A stretch of DNA of 64,000 nucleotides. Source: Mucilaginibacter pineti (GTDB lineage: Bacteria; Bacteroidota; Bacteroidia; Sphingobacteriales; Sphingobacteriaceae). The position numbers and the translations under genes were made by a program. The stretch spans positions 1 to 64,000 of the forward strand of contig NZ_FNAI01000018.1 of the NCBI RefSeq assembly GCF_900101875.1, read 5' to 3'. Under the pieces are notes generated by a model, which was given only the letters and a program-made list of their open reading frames with translations, was not told the origin of the DNA and ran no database searches. The stretch's first letter is position 1, and each line of letters begins with the position of its first letter. This document shows positions 34,308 to 42,374 of this stretch, piece after piece.

Positions 34308-35124
34308 CGAAGACCGACTATTAGCATATCGGAAAGCAGAAATAGCAGAGTTGGCTGAGGCAATCGCACTGCGCTTTTACAATGGGAGCATTATACATCC
34401 GGAATTAATCGCCAAAGAGCAAGGCATCACATTTTCATATAACAATTACAAGGATAGTTTTGACGGACTACTCGAACACCATTCAGGACGCTTCCATATA
34501 TACATTAATTTAAATCGTCTCCGTGGTGAAAACAATCCGCGTATTCGATATACTTTCGCCCATGAACTTGGACATTATTTTATTGATGAACATCGAAATG
34601 CATTAAAGAGTGGCAAAACCCCATCCCACCCATCGTTTAATGGTCTTGTAGCAAAAAACCCGGTAGAGCGCGAGGCCGACTATTTCGCATCTTGCCTATT
34701 AATGCCTGAAAAGTTATTTAGAAAACAGTGTTTCAGGCGCCCTCTTGATCCCAAATTGTTTGAAGACCTCGCGAAATACTTTGAAACAAGCATATCTTCG
34801 GTGATCTTTAGGTATTTCGAACTCAACTTATTTCCTATGCTAATTATTAAGGTGATAAATGGGCTGATTGATTGGAAAATGCCCTCAAAGGATTTTAAAT
34901 ACAAATATCTGCCAAAAAAAGGGGCACCTGTTCCGCCGACAACCGCTGCTGGGGAATATTTTAATATCGGTAAAAAATACCTTGAGAAACAATTGCTTTG
35001 GCCTGATGACTGGTTCAAAGACTTCAATATTAGTAAAGATGAGCAGCTTTTCGAAAAATGCTATTACTTATCTGAAACTTCAGTAATGAGCGTAATATGG
35101 AAAAGGGAGAAAGGTATGAGATGA
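34282..35124 (+). CDS. ImmA/IrrE-family metallo-endopeptidase (triad 2)
   Basis: A 280-residue protein with the zinc motif H-E-L-G-H at residues 94-98 and the third ligand in V-E-R-E-A-D-Y-F-A (about 131), then the family signature L-L-M-P. It ends with an extra domain (about 200-280) not seen in minimal ImmA proteins. As in triad 1 there is no XRE repressor next to it. A role as stress- or infection-triggered protease acting on its operon partners is inferred. Confidence 0.85.
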   Translation: MSEGIVKISEDRLLAYRKAEIAELAEAIALRFYNGSIIHPELIAKEQGITFSYNNYKDSFDGLLEHHSGRFHIYINLNRLRGENNPRIRYTFAHELGHYFIDEHRNALKSGKTPSHPSFNGLVAKNPVEREADYFASCLLMPEKLFRKQCFRRPLDPKLFEDLAKYFETSISSVIFRYFELNLFPMLIIKVINGLIDWKMPSKDFKYKYLPKKGAPVPPTTAAGEYFNIGKKYLEKQLLWPDDWFKDFNISKDEQLFEKCYYLSETSVMSVIWKREKGMR

Positions 35125-35240
35125 ATATGAGGCATCCTTACCCGTTTTTTAAATAAATTATGTTACTAATTAAGTATCAATACAATACTTATTTAGTAGT
35201 TTAGTAAATCCTTATTGCTGGCAAACCTAAATCATATCGC

Positions 35241-36374
35241 ATGGACGACGATTTTTTCAAAGAGCAGACACTTTCGTCTGAAGTTAAGGCGAATATTGTC
35301 GCCGAATACTTTCCTCAATATTGCAGGATATTGTTGAAAAAGCAACAAAATTCAGTGCGCTACTTGGATTTATTTGCAGGTCCGGGTAAATATGAAGATC
35401 AAAAACATTCAACTCCGTTATTGTTGGCCCAACTTTGTGCCGAAGACCCTTTACTTTGTGAAAAAGCACACCTGATTTTCAACGACAAGAATTACGCAAA
35501 AGAATTAGAGAAGAACTTCAAAGCGCTATTTCCAGACGACACTTTTAAATTCAAGCCAAGATTCGGCGATCGATCCGTTGGCGAGGATGACTCGATTAAG
35601 GCTTTTTTAAACCGGGAACCAAAACGAAATAATCCTAATCCAACTTTGTTGTTTTTTGACCCCTTTGGTTACAAGGGAATAGACACACTTATTTTAGCGA
35701 AATTTCTTCAAAATTGGGGAAATGAGCTTTTTCTTTTTGTTAATATTAAAAGGATAAATCAAGCTATTGCAGTAGGTAAATTTGATGAAATGATGAAAGC
35801 ACTTTTTCCCACATCGATAGAGAAATTGAGGAAGGAAAGGCAATATTCTGCATCGTCGGTTCAGGATCGATTGAAGTTAATTATCGCCAACCTGGCTGGC
35901 GAATTTGTTAGCGCAGTTGGCAGTAATAAACTTTATCATTGTGCCTTTCGTTTTCAAGAAGAAGATAGCACTGCGACAAGTCATTACATAATACATTTTA
36001 CCAAGAATGAACGAGGATATGAACTCGTAAAAAATGTATATCATAGCTATGATAATATTGGTGCTACCCTTGATAGGGACGGCAATTATACATTTGACGC
36101 AAAAAAAACGGACTCTACCACTGGGCTAGATTTTGGAAATGAGAATATCAAAGCATTGTCACGACTAATAGCCGAACGCTATAAAGGCCAGCAATGGACG
36201 GCGAAAGCGTTGTACGAAGACCATCAGAAAGACTCGAAATTCAGCTGGTCACATTACACCGATACACTTCGTTATATGATCGTCGAGGGAATGGCGGATG
36301 CGAGATTCACTGATACTGTAAATCATAAATATTCCGTTATTATATCGGAAACCTGTATCTTAAATATAAAATAA
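35241..36374 (+). CDS. tcmP: Three-Cys-motif partner protein TcmP
   Basis: A 377-residue protein with the TcmP pattern: Y-L-D-L-F-A-G-P-G at about 40 (SAM-binding-like Rossmann motif), L-L-F-F-D-P-F-G-Y-K-G (about 132-142) and a C-terminal winged-helix-like region. TcmP is regularly next to a radical-SAM-like three-Cys protein, as it is here (the next ATG follows its stop with no gap). It starts a tight five-gene operon. The nucleic-acid or nucleotide modification it performs is not known. Confidence 0.85.
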   Translation: MDDDFFKEQTLSSEVKANIVAEYFPQYCRILLKKQQNSVRYLDLFAGPGKYEDQKHSTPLLLAQLCAEDPLLCEKAHLIFNDKNYAKELEKNFKALFPDDTFKFKPRFGDRSVGEDDSIKAFLNREPKRNNPNPTLLFFDPFGYKGIDTLILAKFLQNWGNELFLFVNIKRINQAIAVGKFDEMMKALFPTSIEKLRKERQYSASSVQDRLKLIIANLAGEFVSAVGSNKLYHCAFRFQEEDSTATSHYIIHFTKNERGYELVKNVYHSYDNIGATLDRDGNYTFDAKKTDSTTGLDFGNENIKALSRLIAERYKGQQWTAKALYEDHQKDSKFSWSHYTDTLRYMIVEGMADARFTDTVNHKYSVIISETCILNIK

Positions 36375-37109
36375 ATGGCGACATCATCGATTGAGTGGAC
36401 GGAAATGACATGGAACCCTACTGTCGGGTGTACAAAAATCTCAGCAGGTTGTAAGTTTTGTTATGCAGAAGTTATGTCTAAACGCCTTCGAGGCATGGGA
36501 CAAGAAAAATACCAGTATGATTTTAGGGTAGTAAAACCCCATCCTGCTTCACTAAATATTCCTTACACCTGGAAAACTTCTAAGGTTGTGTTCGTTAATT
36601 CTATGAGTGATTTATTTCACGAAGACATTCCTGAAGAATACATAAAAGCTGTTTTTAGTGTTATGAATGATAATCCCCAACATGTTTTTCAAGTACTTAC
36701 TAAGAGGGCTGAAAGGTTGTTTTCAATGCACAAAAAATTGAAATGGACGCATAATATATGGATGGGGGTTTCCGTCGAAAATTATGAGTTAATTGGGAGG
36801 ATTGACTGTTTGAGAAAGACTTCTGCTAAAGTGAAATTCCTTTCTTTGGAGCCTCTTATTGGTCCTATTCCAAACATGAATCTTAAAAAAATTGATTGGG
36901 CGATTGTGGGTGGGGAAAGTGGACATCGACCGCGTCCAATGAAGGTTGATTGGGTTTTGGAAATCCAAGATCAATGCGCAAAGGCGGGCGTCGCATTCTT
37001 TTTTAAACAATGGGGCGGTAAAAATAAAAAAGCTGCTGGTAGGATCTTAAACGGCAGGACTTATGATGAAATGCCAGAAATCGTTGAATTAGGAAGAGAT
37101 TTTCAATAG
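36375..37109 (+). CDS. Three-Cys-motif (Gp37/Gp68, DUF5131) radical-SAM-like protein
   Basis: A 244-residue protein carrying C-x6-C-x2-C (C19, C26, C29: V-G-C-T-K-I-S-A-G-C-K-F-C-Y), expected to hold an iron-sulfur cluster, plus the family motifs F-V-N-S-M-S-D-L-F-H, T-K-R-A-E-R and L-S-L-E-P-L-I-G-P. It is found in phages and islands with TcmP. Substrate is unknown; paired with TcmP it may modify RNA or DNA. Confidence 0.85.
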   Translation: MATSSIEWTEMTWNPTVGCTKISAGCKFCYAEVMSKRLRGMGQEKYQYDFRVVKPHPASLNIPYTWKTSKVVFVNSMSDLFHEDIPEEYIKAVFSVMNDNPQHVFQVLTKRAERLFSMHKKLKWTHNIWMGVSVENYELIGRIDCLRKTSAKVKFLSLEPLIGPIPNMNLKKIDWAIVGGESGHRPRPMKVDWVLEIQDQCAKAGVAFFFKQWGGKNKKAAGRILNGRTYDEMPEIVELGRDFQ

Positions 37110-37145
37110 TTAATTTGATCTAAGGGACGGCGATTTAAGTCATTT

Positions 37146-37727
37146 TTGATATCGAAAATATTATCTTTGGTTATGGCAGGGAAAGTACTTTATACGATCG
37201 GTTATGGCTCTAGAGATTTTGAAAAATTTTTAGAATTATTGGTACGGTATGAAATTAAGTTTCTTATTGATGTTAGAACATCCCCCTATTCAAAAATGAA
37301 TCCTCCTTTCAATAAAGAAAATCTAGATATTAAGCTTAAGGAAAATAAGATTAAGTATGTTTTTATGGGCGACTCTTTAGGCGGTAGGCCCAGAGATTTA
37401 TCATGTTATGACGAAGAAGGGAAAGTAGATTATGATGTGATCAAAACTAGAAAGTTTTTTTTAGAAGGAATTGACCGGTTAAAAACAGCCTATTCAAAAA
37501 AAATTAAAGTCGCACTAATGTGTAGTGAGGGGAAACCATCTGATTGCCATAGAAGTAAATTGATCGGCTCCTTTTTGCATGCTGAGAAAATTGAAATTGA
37601 ACATATAGATGAGAATGGAAATCTTAAAGATCAAGCGACAGTAATTAATGAAGTCACTAAGGGTCTTAATACTACTGATTTGTTCGGTAACCCTACTGGT
37701 CTAACATCTCGAAAAGCTTATCAATAA
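37146..37727 (+). CDS. DUF488 protein (copy 1)
   Basis: A 193-residue protein with the DUF488 hallmarks: T-I-G-Y-G-S at the N-terminus, L-I-D-V-R-T-S-P-Y-S, and A-L-M-C-S-E-G-K-P-S-D-C-H-R near the C-terminus (conserved Cys and His). An internal ATG at 37173 (M-A-G-K-V-L-Y-T-I-G-Y) is the likelier start. DUF488 proteins are predicted nucleic-acid-acting enzymes. It is followed within 1 bp by a divergent DUF488 paralogue. Confidence 0.8.
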   Translation: MISKILSLVMAGKVLYTIGYGSRDFEKFLELLVRYEIKFLIDVRTSPYSKMNPPFNKENLDIKLKENKIKYVFMGDSLGGRPRDLSCYDEEGKVDYDVIKTRKFFLEGIDRLKTAYSKKIKVALMCSEGKPSDCHRSKLIGSFLHAEKIEIEHIDENGNLKDQATVINEVTKGLNTTDLFGNPTGLTSRKAYQ

Positions 37728-37728
37728 A

Positions 37729-38211
37729 ATGGATTTTTTTACAATAGGTGTCTTCAACACCATCGAGCAGGTATTTTTCAATAAACTTATCGACAATAAC
37801 ATTGATACGTTTTGCGATATTAGGCAAAGGCGTGCGGTACGCGGTGCCAAATATGCGTTTGTAAATAGTACGCGATTACAAGACAAGTTAAGGACGCTCG
37901 GTATTAAATATGTTTATGTAAAAGAATTGGCTCCCACCGCCGAAATAAGAAGTATTCAGAAGGCTATCGATCAGAAGAAAAATGAATTAAAAACTCAACG
38001 GCAAGAATTGGGCGAAGCGTTTGCCAGTTCTTATAATGGTCTAATTTTAGATAAATTTGATTTCCAGCAATTGTTTGCACATTTCCAAGCATTGGGATCT
38101 CAACGTGTCGTATTATTCTGCGTTGAGGAAAAAGCAAAAGCTTGCCACCGATCTTTAGTAGCAAGTAAGTTATTACAACTTTATAATCAGGATGCTATTA
38201 AGGACCTCTAA
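37729..38211 (+). CDS. DUF488 protein (copy 2, divergent)
   Basis: A 160-residue paralogue: F-F-T-I-G-V-F at the start, D-I-R-Q-R-R and V-V-L-F-C-V-E-E-K-A-K-A-C-H-R at the end, so the Cys and His of DUF488 are kept while the N-terminus differs (G-V-F in place of G-Y-G-S). Two different DUF488 genes in one operon suggest a heterodimer or two substrates. Confidence 0.75.
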   Translation: MDFFTIGVFNTIEQVFFNKLIDNNIDTFCDIRQRRAVRGAKYAFVNSTRLQDKLRTLGIKYVYVKELAPTAEIRSIQKAIDQKKNELKTQRQELGEAFASSYNGLILDKFDFQQLFAHFQALGSQRVVLFCVEEKAKACHRSLVASKLLQLYNQDAIKDL

Positions 38212-38213
38212 TT

Positions 38214-38831
38214 ATGAAAACACTGATAGTTTCTAAAACACGCATGGTAAAAGGAGTTTGTGTAGGAGGATTGCTTTATGATGGCACTGGAATACGGCTT
38301 TTAGATATAAATGGCCATAATCAACCCAGCGACTGTCCTTATAATGTCGGTGAAATTTGGAATCTAACGTTTGATAAGAAAGCTGGACTTGTCGAGCCTC
38401 ATTTAGAAGATGTAATGGTCTCAAAAGGACTACTCCTAGGTAATGAAAAAAATTTACTAACAACGTTAACCGATTCAATTGCACCGGAAATATGGGATGG
38501 CCCACCTAATGTATTGTTTGACAGCCTAATCCAATGGACAGGCAACGGAAGCGGGTATGTTTGCAATCGAACTGGTGTACCGGATAAAAGTGTTGGCTTT
38601 TTTAGGTCTGCCTGGGATTTATCTTTAGATGCTGACGGCAAACACTATACCTTTCAAAATCCGAATCCATTTTATCCGCCAAAAAAATTAAGTTATGTTG
38701 GGCTTCAGACGGCCCTGCCATTAATTTTGCGCGGAACATTACTACGAGTATCTTTAGCAAGATGGTGGAAACCGGAGGATATAGAAATCGAAGAACGGTG
38801 CTACGCTCAATTATCGGGCTGGTATTTATAA
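38214..38831 (+). CDS. Dual OB-fold protein, last gene of the TcmP operon
   Basis: A 205-residue protein starting K-T-L-I-V-S-K-T-R-M, with features of the dual-OB family (G-I-R-L-L-D, Y-N-V-G-E-I-W, and a C-terminal W-W-K-P-E-D). OB folds commonly bind nucleic acid. It starts 2 bp after the second DUF488 gene, closing the operon. It probably provides target binding for the enzymes upstream. Confidence 0.7.
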   Translation: MKTLIVSKTRMVKGVCVGGLLYDGTGIRLLDINGHNQPSDCPYNVGEIWNLTFDKKAGLVEPHLEDVMVSKGLLLGNEKNLLTTLTDSIAPEIWDGPPNVLFDSLIQWTGNGSGYVCNRTGVPDKSVGFFRSAWDLSLDADGKHYTFQNPNPFYPPKKLSYVGLQTALPLILRGTLLRVSLARWWKPEDIEIEERCYAQLSGWYL

Positions 38832-38906
38832 GACTGAAAACGAGAAAAAGGTTTTATTTATTGCAAAACCAAGTAAGTATTAATCGTAATATTCATTTTT
38901 CTTTTG

Positions 38907-38933
38907 CTACTTTTCTTTGCTAAAGAAAAGTAG
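38907..38933. repeat. Perfect 12-bp inverted repeat (REP-like)
   Basis: CTACTTTTCTTT, GCT loop, AAAGAAAAGTAG. A very similar CTACTTTTCTTT / AAAGAAAAGTAG hairpin is known to me from Sphingobacteriaceae spacers. It may also end the TcmP operon. Confidence 0.5.
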
Positions 38934-38943
38934 TCCGGGCATC

Positions 38944-38964
38944 AAAAAAGGGCCATCGCCCTTT
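38944..38964 (-). terminator. Terminator of the 49-residue gene
   Basis: On the minus strand AAAGGGC-GATG-GCCCTTT is followed by a T-run, just downstream of the stop at 38967. Confidence 0.65.
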
Positions 38965-38966
38965 AA

Positions 38967-39116
38967 TTATAATTCTATAACAATCCCGTCCTGACAGTCA
39001 TCCGCTTCTTGTTCCGCTTCCTCTATGCTGTCTAAGGTTTTATTAACCCCGTTTTCATCCGTCACAATAACAGTGTATGCCGGGCCTCCGTGTGTTTCCA
39101 TCACTACAAAGCTCAT
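38967..39116 (-). CDS. Small 49-residue protein
   Basis: The frame M-S-F-V-V-M-E-T-H-G-G-P-A-Y-T-V-I-V-T-D and onward to D-D-C-Q-D-G-I-V-I-E-L is followed at once by a terminator. The compact beta-like pattern (Y-T-V-I-V-T-D) fits small element proteins in Bacteroidota. It is too short for usual gene finding; function is unknown. Confidence 0.55.
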   Translation of the reverse strand: MSFVVMETHGGPAYTVIVTDENGVNKTLDSIEEAEQEADDCQDGIVIEL

Positions 39117-39155
39117 TTTTTAAAAATTACGGGGGATTTCTCCTCCGGTTAAATA

Positions 39156-39382
39156 TCAGTTCATTTCAAACGTAGCCCTGCCATGTTTGGCAAAAGCTCG
39201 GCAAAGTTTAAATGCCGCCTGTGTTTTGTTAAAGCCATTGACAAACAGGATGGATTTCAATTTCGCCTCATCATTCTTGTGGTGCATCACATTCTGGAAA
39301 TGTCCGGTGATCGCATTATATGCACCAAACAATGTGCCTTTGTGGTTTCCAGTTGTTGGGTTTCGTTGCTAAAACCATATTC
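39156..39382 (-). pseudogene. DUF932 fragment, frameshifted
   Basis: The minus-strand frame ending at 39156 reads G-T-L-F-G-A-Y-N-A-I-T-G-H-F-Q-N-V near its start and K-L-C-R-A-F-A-K near its end, the C-terminal signature of DUF932 (phage/plasmid-like) proteins. Just upstream (39339-39382) the preceding part (S-N-E-T-Q-Q-L-E-T-T-K) lies in another frame, needing one extra A to join, and the N-terminus is missing. It is a decayed element gene. Confidence 0.65.
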
Positions 39383-39592
39383 ACTGATTAATAACTACTT
39401 CAGGTATGTTTTCATTTTCCACACTTAAAGATAGTCAGTTAGCTTCTTTTAATAAAATTGATAGATACTCTGCTATCAATAAATGATAACTATTTATTAT
39501 CTCTGTATGATGCTAAATTTCGGGCAGTTAGTACGAACCATATTTTGACAAATTTCAAGTTCAATATTTCAACGAAAGTACTACTGCAAACA

Positions 39593-39889
39593 TCATTTAT
39601 TACCAAAGATCAACAACCTTATACAACTTCCAATAAAGGGATTATAAGACGGCTCATAAATGATGTAGCCAAAATCCCGCAATTGGCGGATACATTTATG
39701 GTAGGTTACGATACTTCGGATATGCGTTTGGCGCATAATTTCTCTGCGGGAAATCGACACGGGATTTACCCGGCCATTCGCCAACCATCTTTGGAACAGG
39801 CTCATATATATAGCAAAGTGCCATACATTAATACGCTCATCACCAGCCATGATCCCGAACAGCTTGCTAAAGAAAACATCGTTATTCAT
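39593..39889 (-). CDS. Winged-helix-like element protein (copy 2)
   Basis: A 98-residue paralogue of the 4683-5003 protein: W-H-F-A-I-Y-M-S-L, W-L-A-N-G-R, V-T-Y-H-K-C-I-R-Q-L and F-G-Y-I-I-Y-E-P-S-Y. It overlaps the upstream HTH gene by 8 nt, the same arrangement as at 5.0 kb. The C-terminal end (I-R-L-L-I-F-G) differs from the other copies and may be altered. Confidence 0.65.
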   Translation of the reverse strand: MNNDVFFSKLFGIMAGDERINVWHFAIYMSLFQRWLANGRVNPVSISRREIMRQTHIRSIVTYHKCIRQLRDFGYIIYEPSYNPFIGSCIRLLIFGNK

Positions 39890-40157
39890 GGCCCTTGTTT
39901 CCGTTAACTAAAGTGCTTTGAATATCCTGGTAGCGGTAATAATAAGTACCGCCGATCTTGGAATATTGTAGCTTACCTGTTGCCCGCAGCGTCAATAAAG
40001 TGCCTGCCGAAATTTTTAACAGCTTCCTGACTTCTGCGGCTTTTAACCATTCTTTGGGCGCTTCAATTTTTTTACCCAATAAGGATTTAATATCGTTAAG
40101 CAGGTCATTACGGAATGCCTGCAAATCTTCTTTTGTTATTACCTCTACACTCATCAC
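39882..40157 (-). CDS. Helix-turn-helix (excisionase/MerR-like) protein (copy 2)
   Basis: A 91-residue paralogue of the 5000-5266 protein with W-L-K-A-A-E-V-R-K-L-L-K-I-S-A-G-T and a Y-Y-Y-R-Y-Q-D-I wing. It lies between two winged-helix genes at the front of the tra operon, in the position of a transfer or excision regulator. Confidence 0.8.
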   Translation of the reverse strand: MMSVEVITKEDLQAFRNDLLNDIKSLLGKKIEAPKEWLKAAEVRKLLKISAGTLLTLRATGKLQYSKIGGTYYYRYQDIQSTLVNGNKGHE

Positions 40158-40190
40158 TACCTCACTTAATAATTAAAAAAGGATGTGCCG

Positions 40191-40475
40191 CTAAACCCGC
40201 AGGTACACCTTGCTTCGGCTGTTGCGTTTAAAGGAGGGTTCATAGCGGATATAGCCGAATGAATGCAAATCCTTAATGCACCTGTGATACGTAGCCTGTG
40301 CGGAAATTTTTGCGATCCGCATGATCTCGTAGCTAAAGGCGCTTAGCGGGTTTGCACACTCGTTCTGCTGCCAGTATTGAAGTAATGCGGCATAGATACC
40401 GATATGCGTAGTACCTATGCGCGCATCCTTTTCAATCGCAGTGAAAAAATCCGTTAATGGTTTCATCCCCTCCAT
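40191..40475 (-). CDS. Winged-helix-like element protein (copy 3)
   Basis: A 94-residue protein: T-H-I-G-I-Y-A-A-L, W-Q-Q-N-E-C, A-T-Y-H-R-C-I-K-D-L and F-G-Y-I-R-Y-E-P-S-F. It is closer to copy 1 than copy 2 at the C-terminus (S-K-V-Y-L). It is transcribed in line with the tra operon. Confidence 0.7.
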   Translation of the reverse strand: MEGMKPLTDFFTAIEKDARIGTTHIGIYAALLQYWQQNECANPLSAFSYEIMRIAKISAQATYHRCIKDLHSFGYIRYEPSFKRNSRSKVYLRV

Positions 40476-40505
40476 TCCTAAACTGCGTTTACTTATTCAT
40501 GCCCG

Positions 40506-41423
40506 TTAGGACATGCGCATACGTTGACGTCTGGCCGGTTTGTCGTTCTGCTCGTTTTTTTGAGTCTTATTTTGATCCTGACTCGTTTGTTCTTTACCGG
40601 CCGACTGCCCCGGCTGATCATTAGCCTGGTTATTTTGTAATGGAACCACTTTGGCCCCGTCTGCTTTCTGGTCAAGACTGGTGTTTTGATTTTCGCCCTG
40701 TTCCTGTTTTTGCGCCTTTTGTACTTCGATCTTCTTAACTTCCAGGCGTTGGTTGTTGCTGTCGTAGAAATCAAAACCAGTCTGGCGGGGGTTTGCGGCC
40801 ATTGTTCCCTTAATTTCCTGGTCATCTTTAATGATGGTCACTCTGGTAACATTGCCTTTTTCTAATGAGGCCAGCAAACGGCGGTAGTCGTAAATATCTT
40901 CCAGTTCTTTGATCGGATAGTTTTTGATTTCCTTTTCATGGTTCCAGAACATCATCTTTGGTAAAAAATTACCGCGCTCATCTGTTTTCTTAAAGTCCAG
41001 CGCGCGCCAGGCCGTATAGGTTTCATCCGTAGCTTTAAACTTCCTGTCTTCGCCTTCACCTACAGGTATCAGTTTATTTAATTCCTTATACACGGCGCGG
41101 GAATCCAGCATATTATACCGCTCTTTCAGCGTATAGTTATTTTCCTTCCCAACGAAATAGGTTTGTTTCAAGGATTCTTCCGCGCCCGGCTGTTTCAGTT
41201 CCAGATCGAACTTTTTAAAGAAATACAAGTCCCCGCCATTGGATTTACCAAAATGCAGGGTATTGTTTAATTCGTCCTGCCCGTATTTAATTTGATGCGG
41301 CACGGTAAACTCGTCCTTACCTTTTGCCATCCCTTCTTGGATAGCTTTAGCAGGTTCCTCCCCGAAGCCCAGGAACATGGCCTGGTTTTTCAGGTAATCA
41401 TAATTTTTCATGTTAATTTCCAT
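40506..41423 (-). CDS. Hypothetical conjugative-element protein, disordered tail
   Basis: A 305-residue protein. The ordered part (1-235) has G-T-M-A-A-N-P-R-Q-T-G-F-D-F-Y-D-S-N, a motif of Bacteroidetes element proteins related to DUF3945-type sequences. The last 70 residues are Gln/Asn/Lys-rich and ordered only weakly. It probably has a cytoplasmic accessory role. M-K-N-Y-D-Y at 41411 is an alternative start. Confidence 0.65.
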   Translation of the reverse strand: MEINMKNYDYLKNQAMFLGFGEEPAKAIQEGMAKGKDEFTVPHQIKYGQDELNNTLHFGKSNGGDLYFFKKFDLELKQPGAEESLKQTYFVGKENNYTLKERYNMLDSRAVYKELNKLIPVGEGEDRKFKATDETYTAWRALDFKKTDERGNFLPKMMFWNHEKEIKNYPIKELEDIYDYRRLLASLEKGNVTRVTIIKDDQEIKGTMAANPRQTGFDFYDSNNQRLEVKKIEVQKAQKQEQGENQNTSLDQKADGAKVVPLQNNQANDQPGQSAGKEQTSQDQNKTQKNEQNDKPARRQRMRMS

Positions 41424-41457
41424 AGCAATTGAATTTTTAATGGTTAATCTTTCGTAA

Positions 41458-42363
41458 TTAAATTGATCGGGATAGGTTGATACTTTTCAGGTCTTCGGGC
41501 CTTGTTTCCTGTAGCCGGTCATTATAGAGCGTTAATTTTTCGCTCTCCGGGTCGAAACGCGCATACAGAAAATGCCGGATGCCTTTCGGTTCATCCAGCG
41601 TACTAATCTCCTGCACGTTCCAGATTTTGGCCTGCAGGTCGTTATCATATTGGTAATTGGCTGTTTTAAGCGTTAGGCCGCTGTAACTTTCCGGCCAGCC
41701 CTCCATATCCTGTACCACCTCACGGCCCTTATACTGGCCGATCAGCAGGTAATCGTTTTTATCGGTATTATCCGTGTATTGCCTGACCTGTTCCTTAAAG
41801 CATTTTTCAGCTTCCGCTAAGGAAGAAAAGGAACCCACGACACGGGTACTGTGGCCGATCTCATAAACCTGGTGCCCGGCGTGCCGGTGACCGATCACAT
41901 GGAACCGGTCAACTTCCTGTGCCGGGTCGATCAGTTTATTCCATTGTACAGGAAAAATAGTTTCAGCTTGCAGAAGCGGCAAAGCCTGCTCTGTGGTCTG
42001 TCCGGGTAAAAACTGAACTGACTGGCTGCTCATTGCCTCCTTTAATGAACCAAGCGGAAAATTAATTGTCGTAATCCCTTTGTCGGCATGATAAGCCTTT
42101 TGTAAAGCCTCGACCGGCATAAAGCGGTAGTCCAGGTATTCTTCCCTGACATCATAAGGGTCGTCCTCGTAAGGATAGGATCGGGACACGCCATTATCAT
42201 TGCAATAAGCCTGCGCTTTGTCAGCAGATATAAACCCCTCGAAATCCGGCGGTCGCTGATCTTCGTTAGGCCTTGTGCTGAAAGCCGTCCAATTCCAGCC
42301 CGATGCTCCGGCGTTTTGCAAAAAACGGGCGATATCCCGCTGGCTTGTTTCCTGAATTTCCAT
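41458..42363 (-). CDS. Hypothetical conjugative-element protein
   Basis: A 301-residue soluble protein with no recognised domain. It lies between TraM and the previous gene and is transcribed with them, starting with R-D-I-A-R-F-L-Q-N-A-G-A-S-G-W-N. TraN and TraO genes, normally next to TraM, are missing at this place, so it may have replaced them in position only. Confidence 0.6.
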   Translation of the reverse strand: MEIQETSQRDIARFLQNAGASGWNWTAFSTRPNEDQRPPDFEGFISADKAQAYCNDNGVSRSYPYEDDPYDVREEYLDYRFMPVEALQKAYHADKGITTINFPLGSLKEAMSSQSVQFLPGQTTEQALPLLQAETIFPVQWNKLIDPAQEVDRFHVIGHRHAGHQVYEIGHSTRVVGSFSSLAEAEKCFKEQVRQYTDNTDKNDYLLIGQYKGREVVQDMEGWPESYSGLTLKTANYQYDNDLQAKIWNVQEISTLDEPKGIRHFLYARFDPESEKLTLYNDRLQETRPEDLKSINLSRSI

Positions 42364-42374
42364 CTGATGAACCC

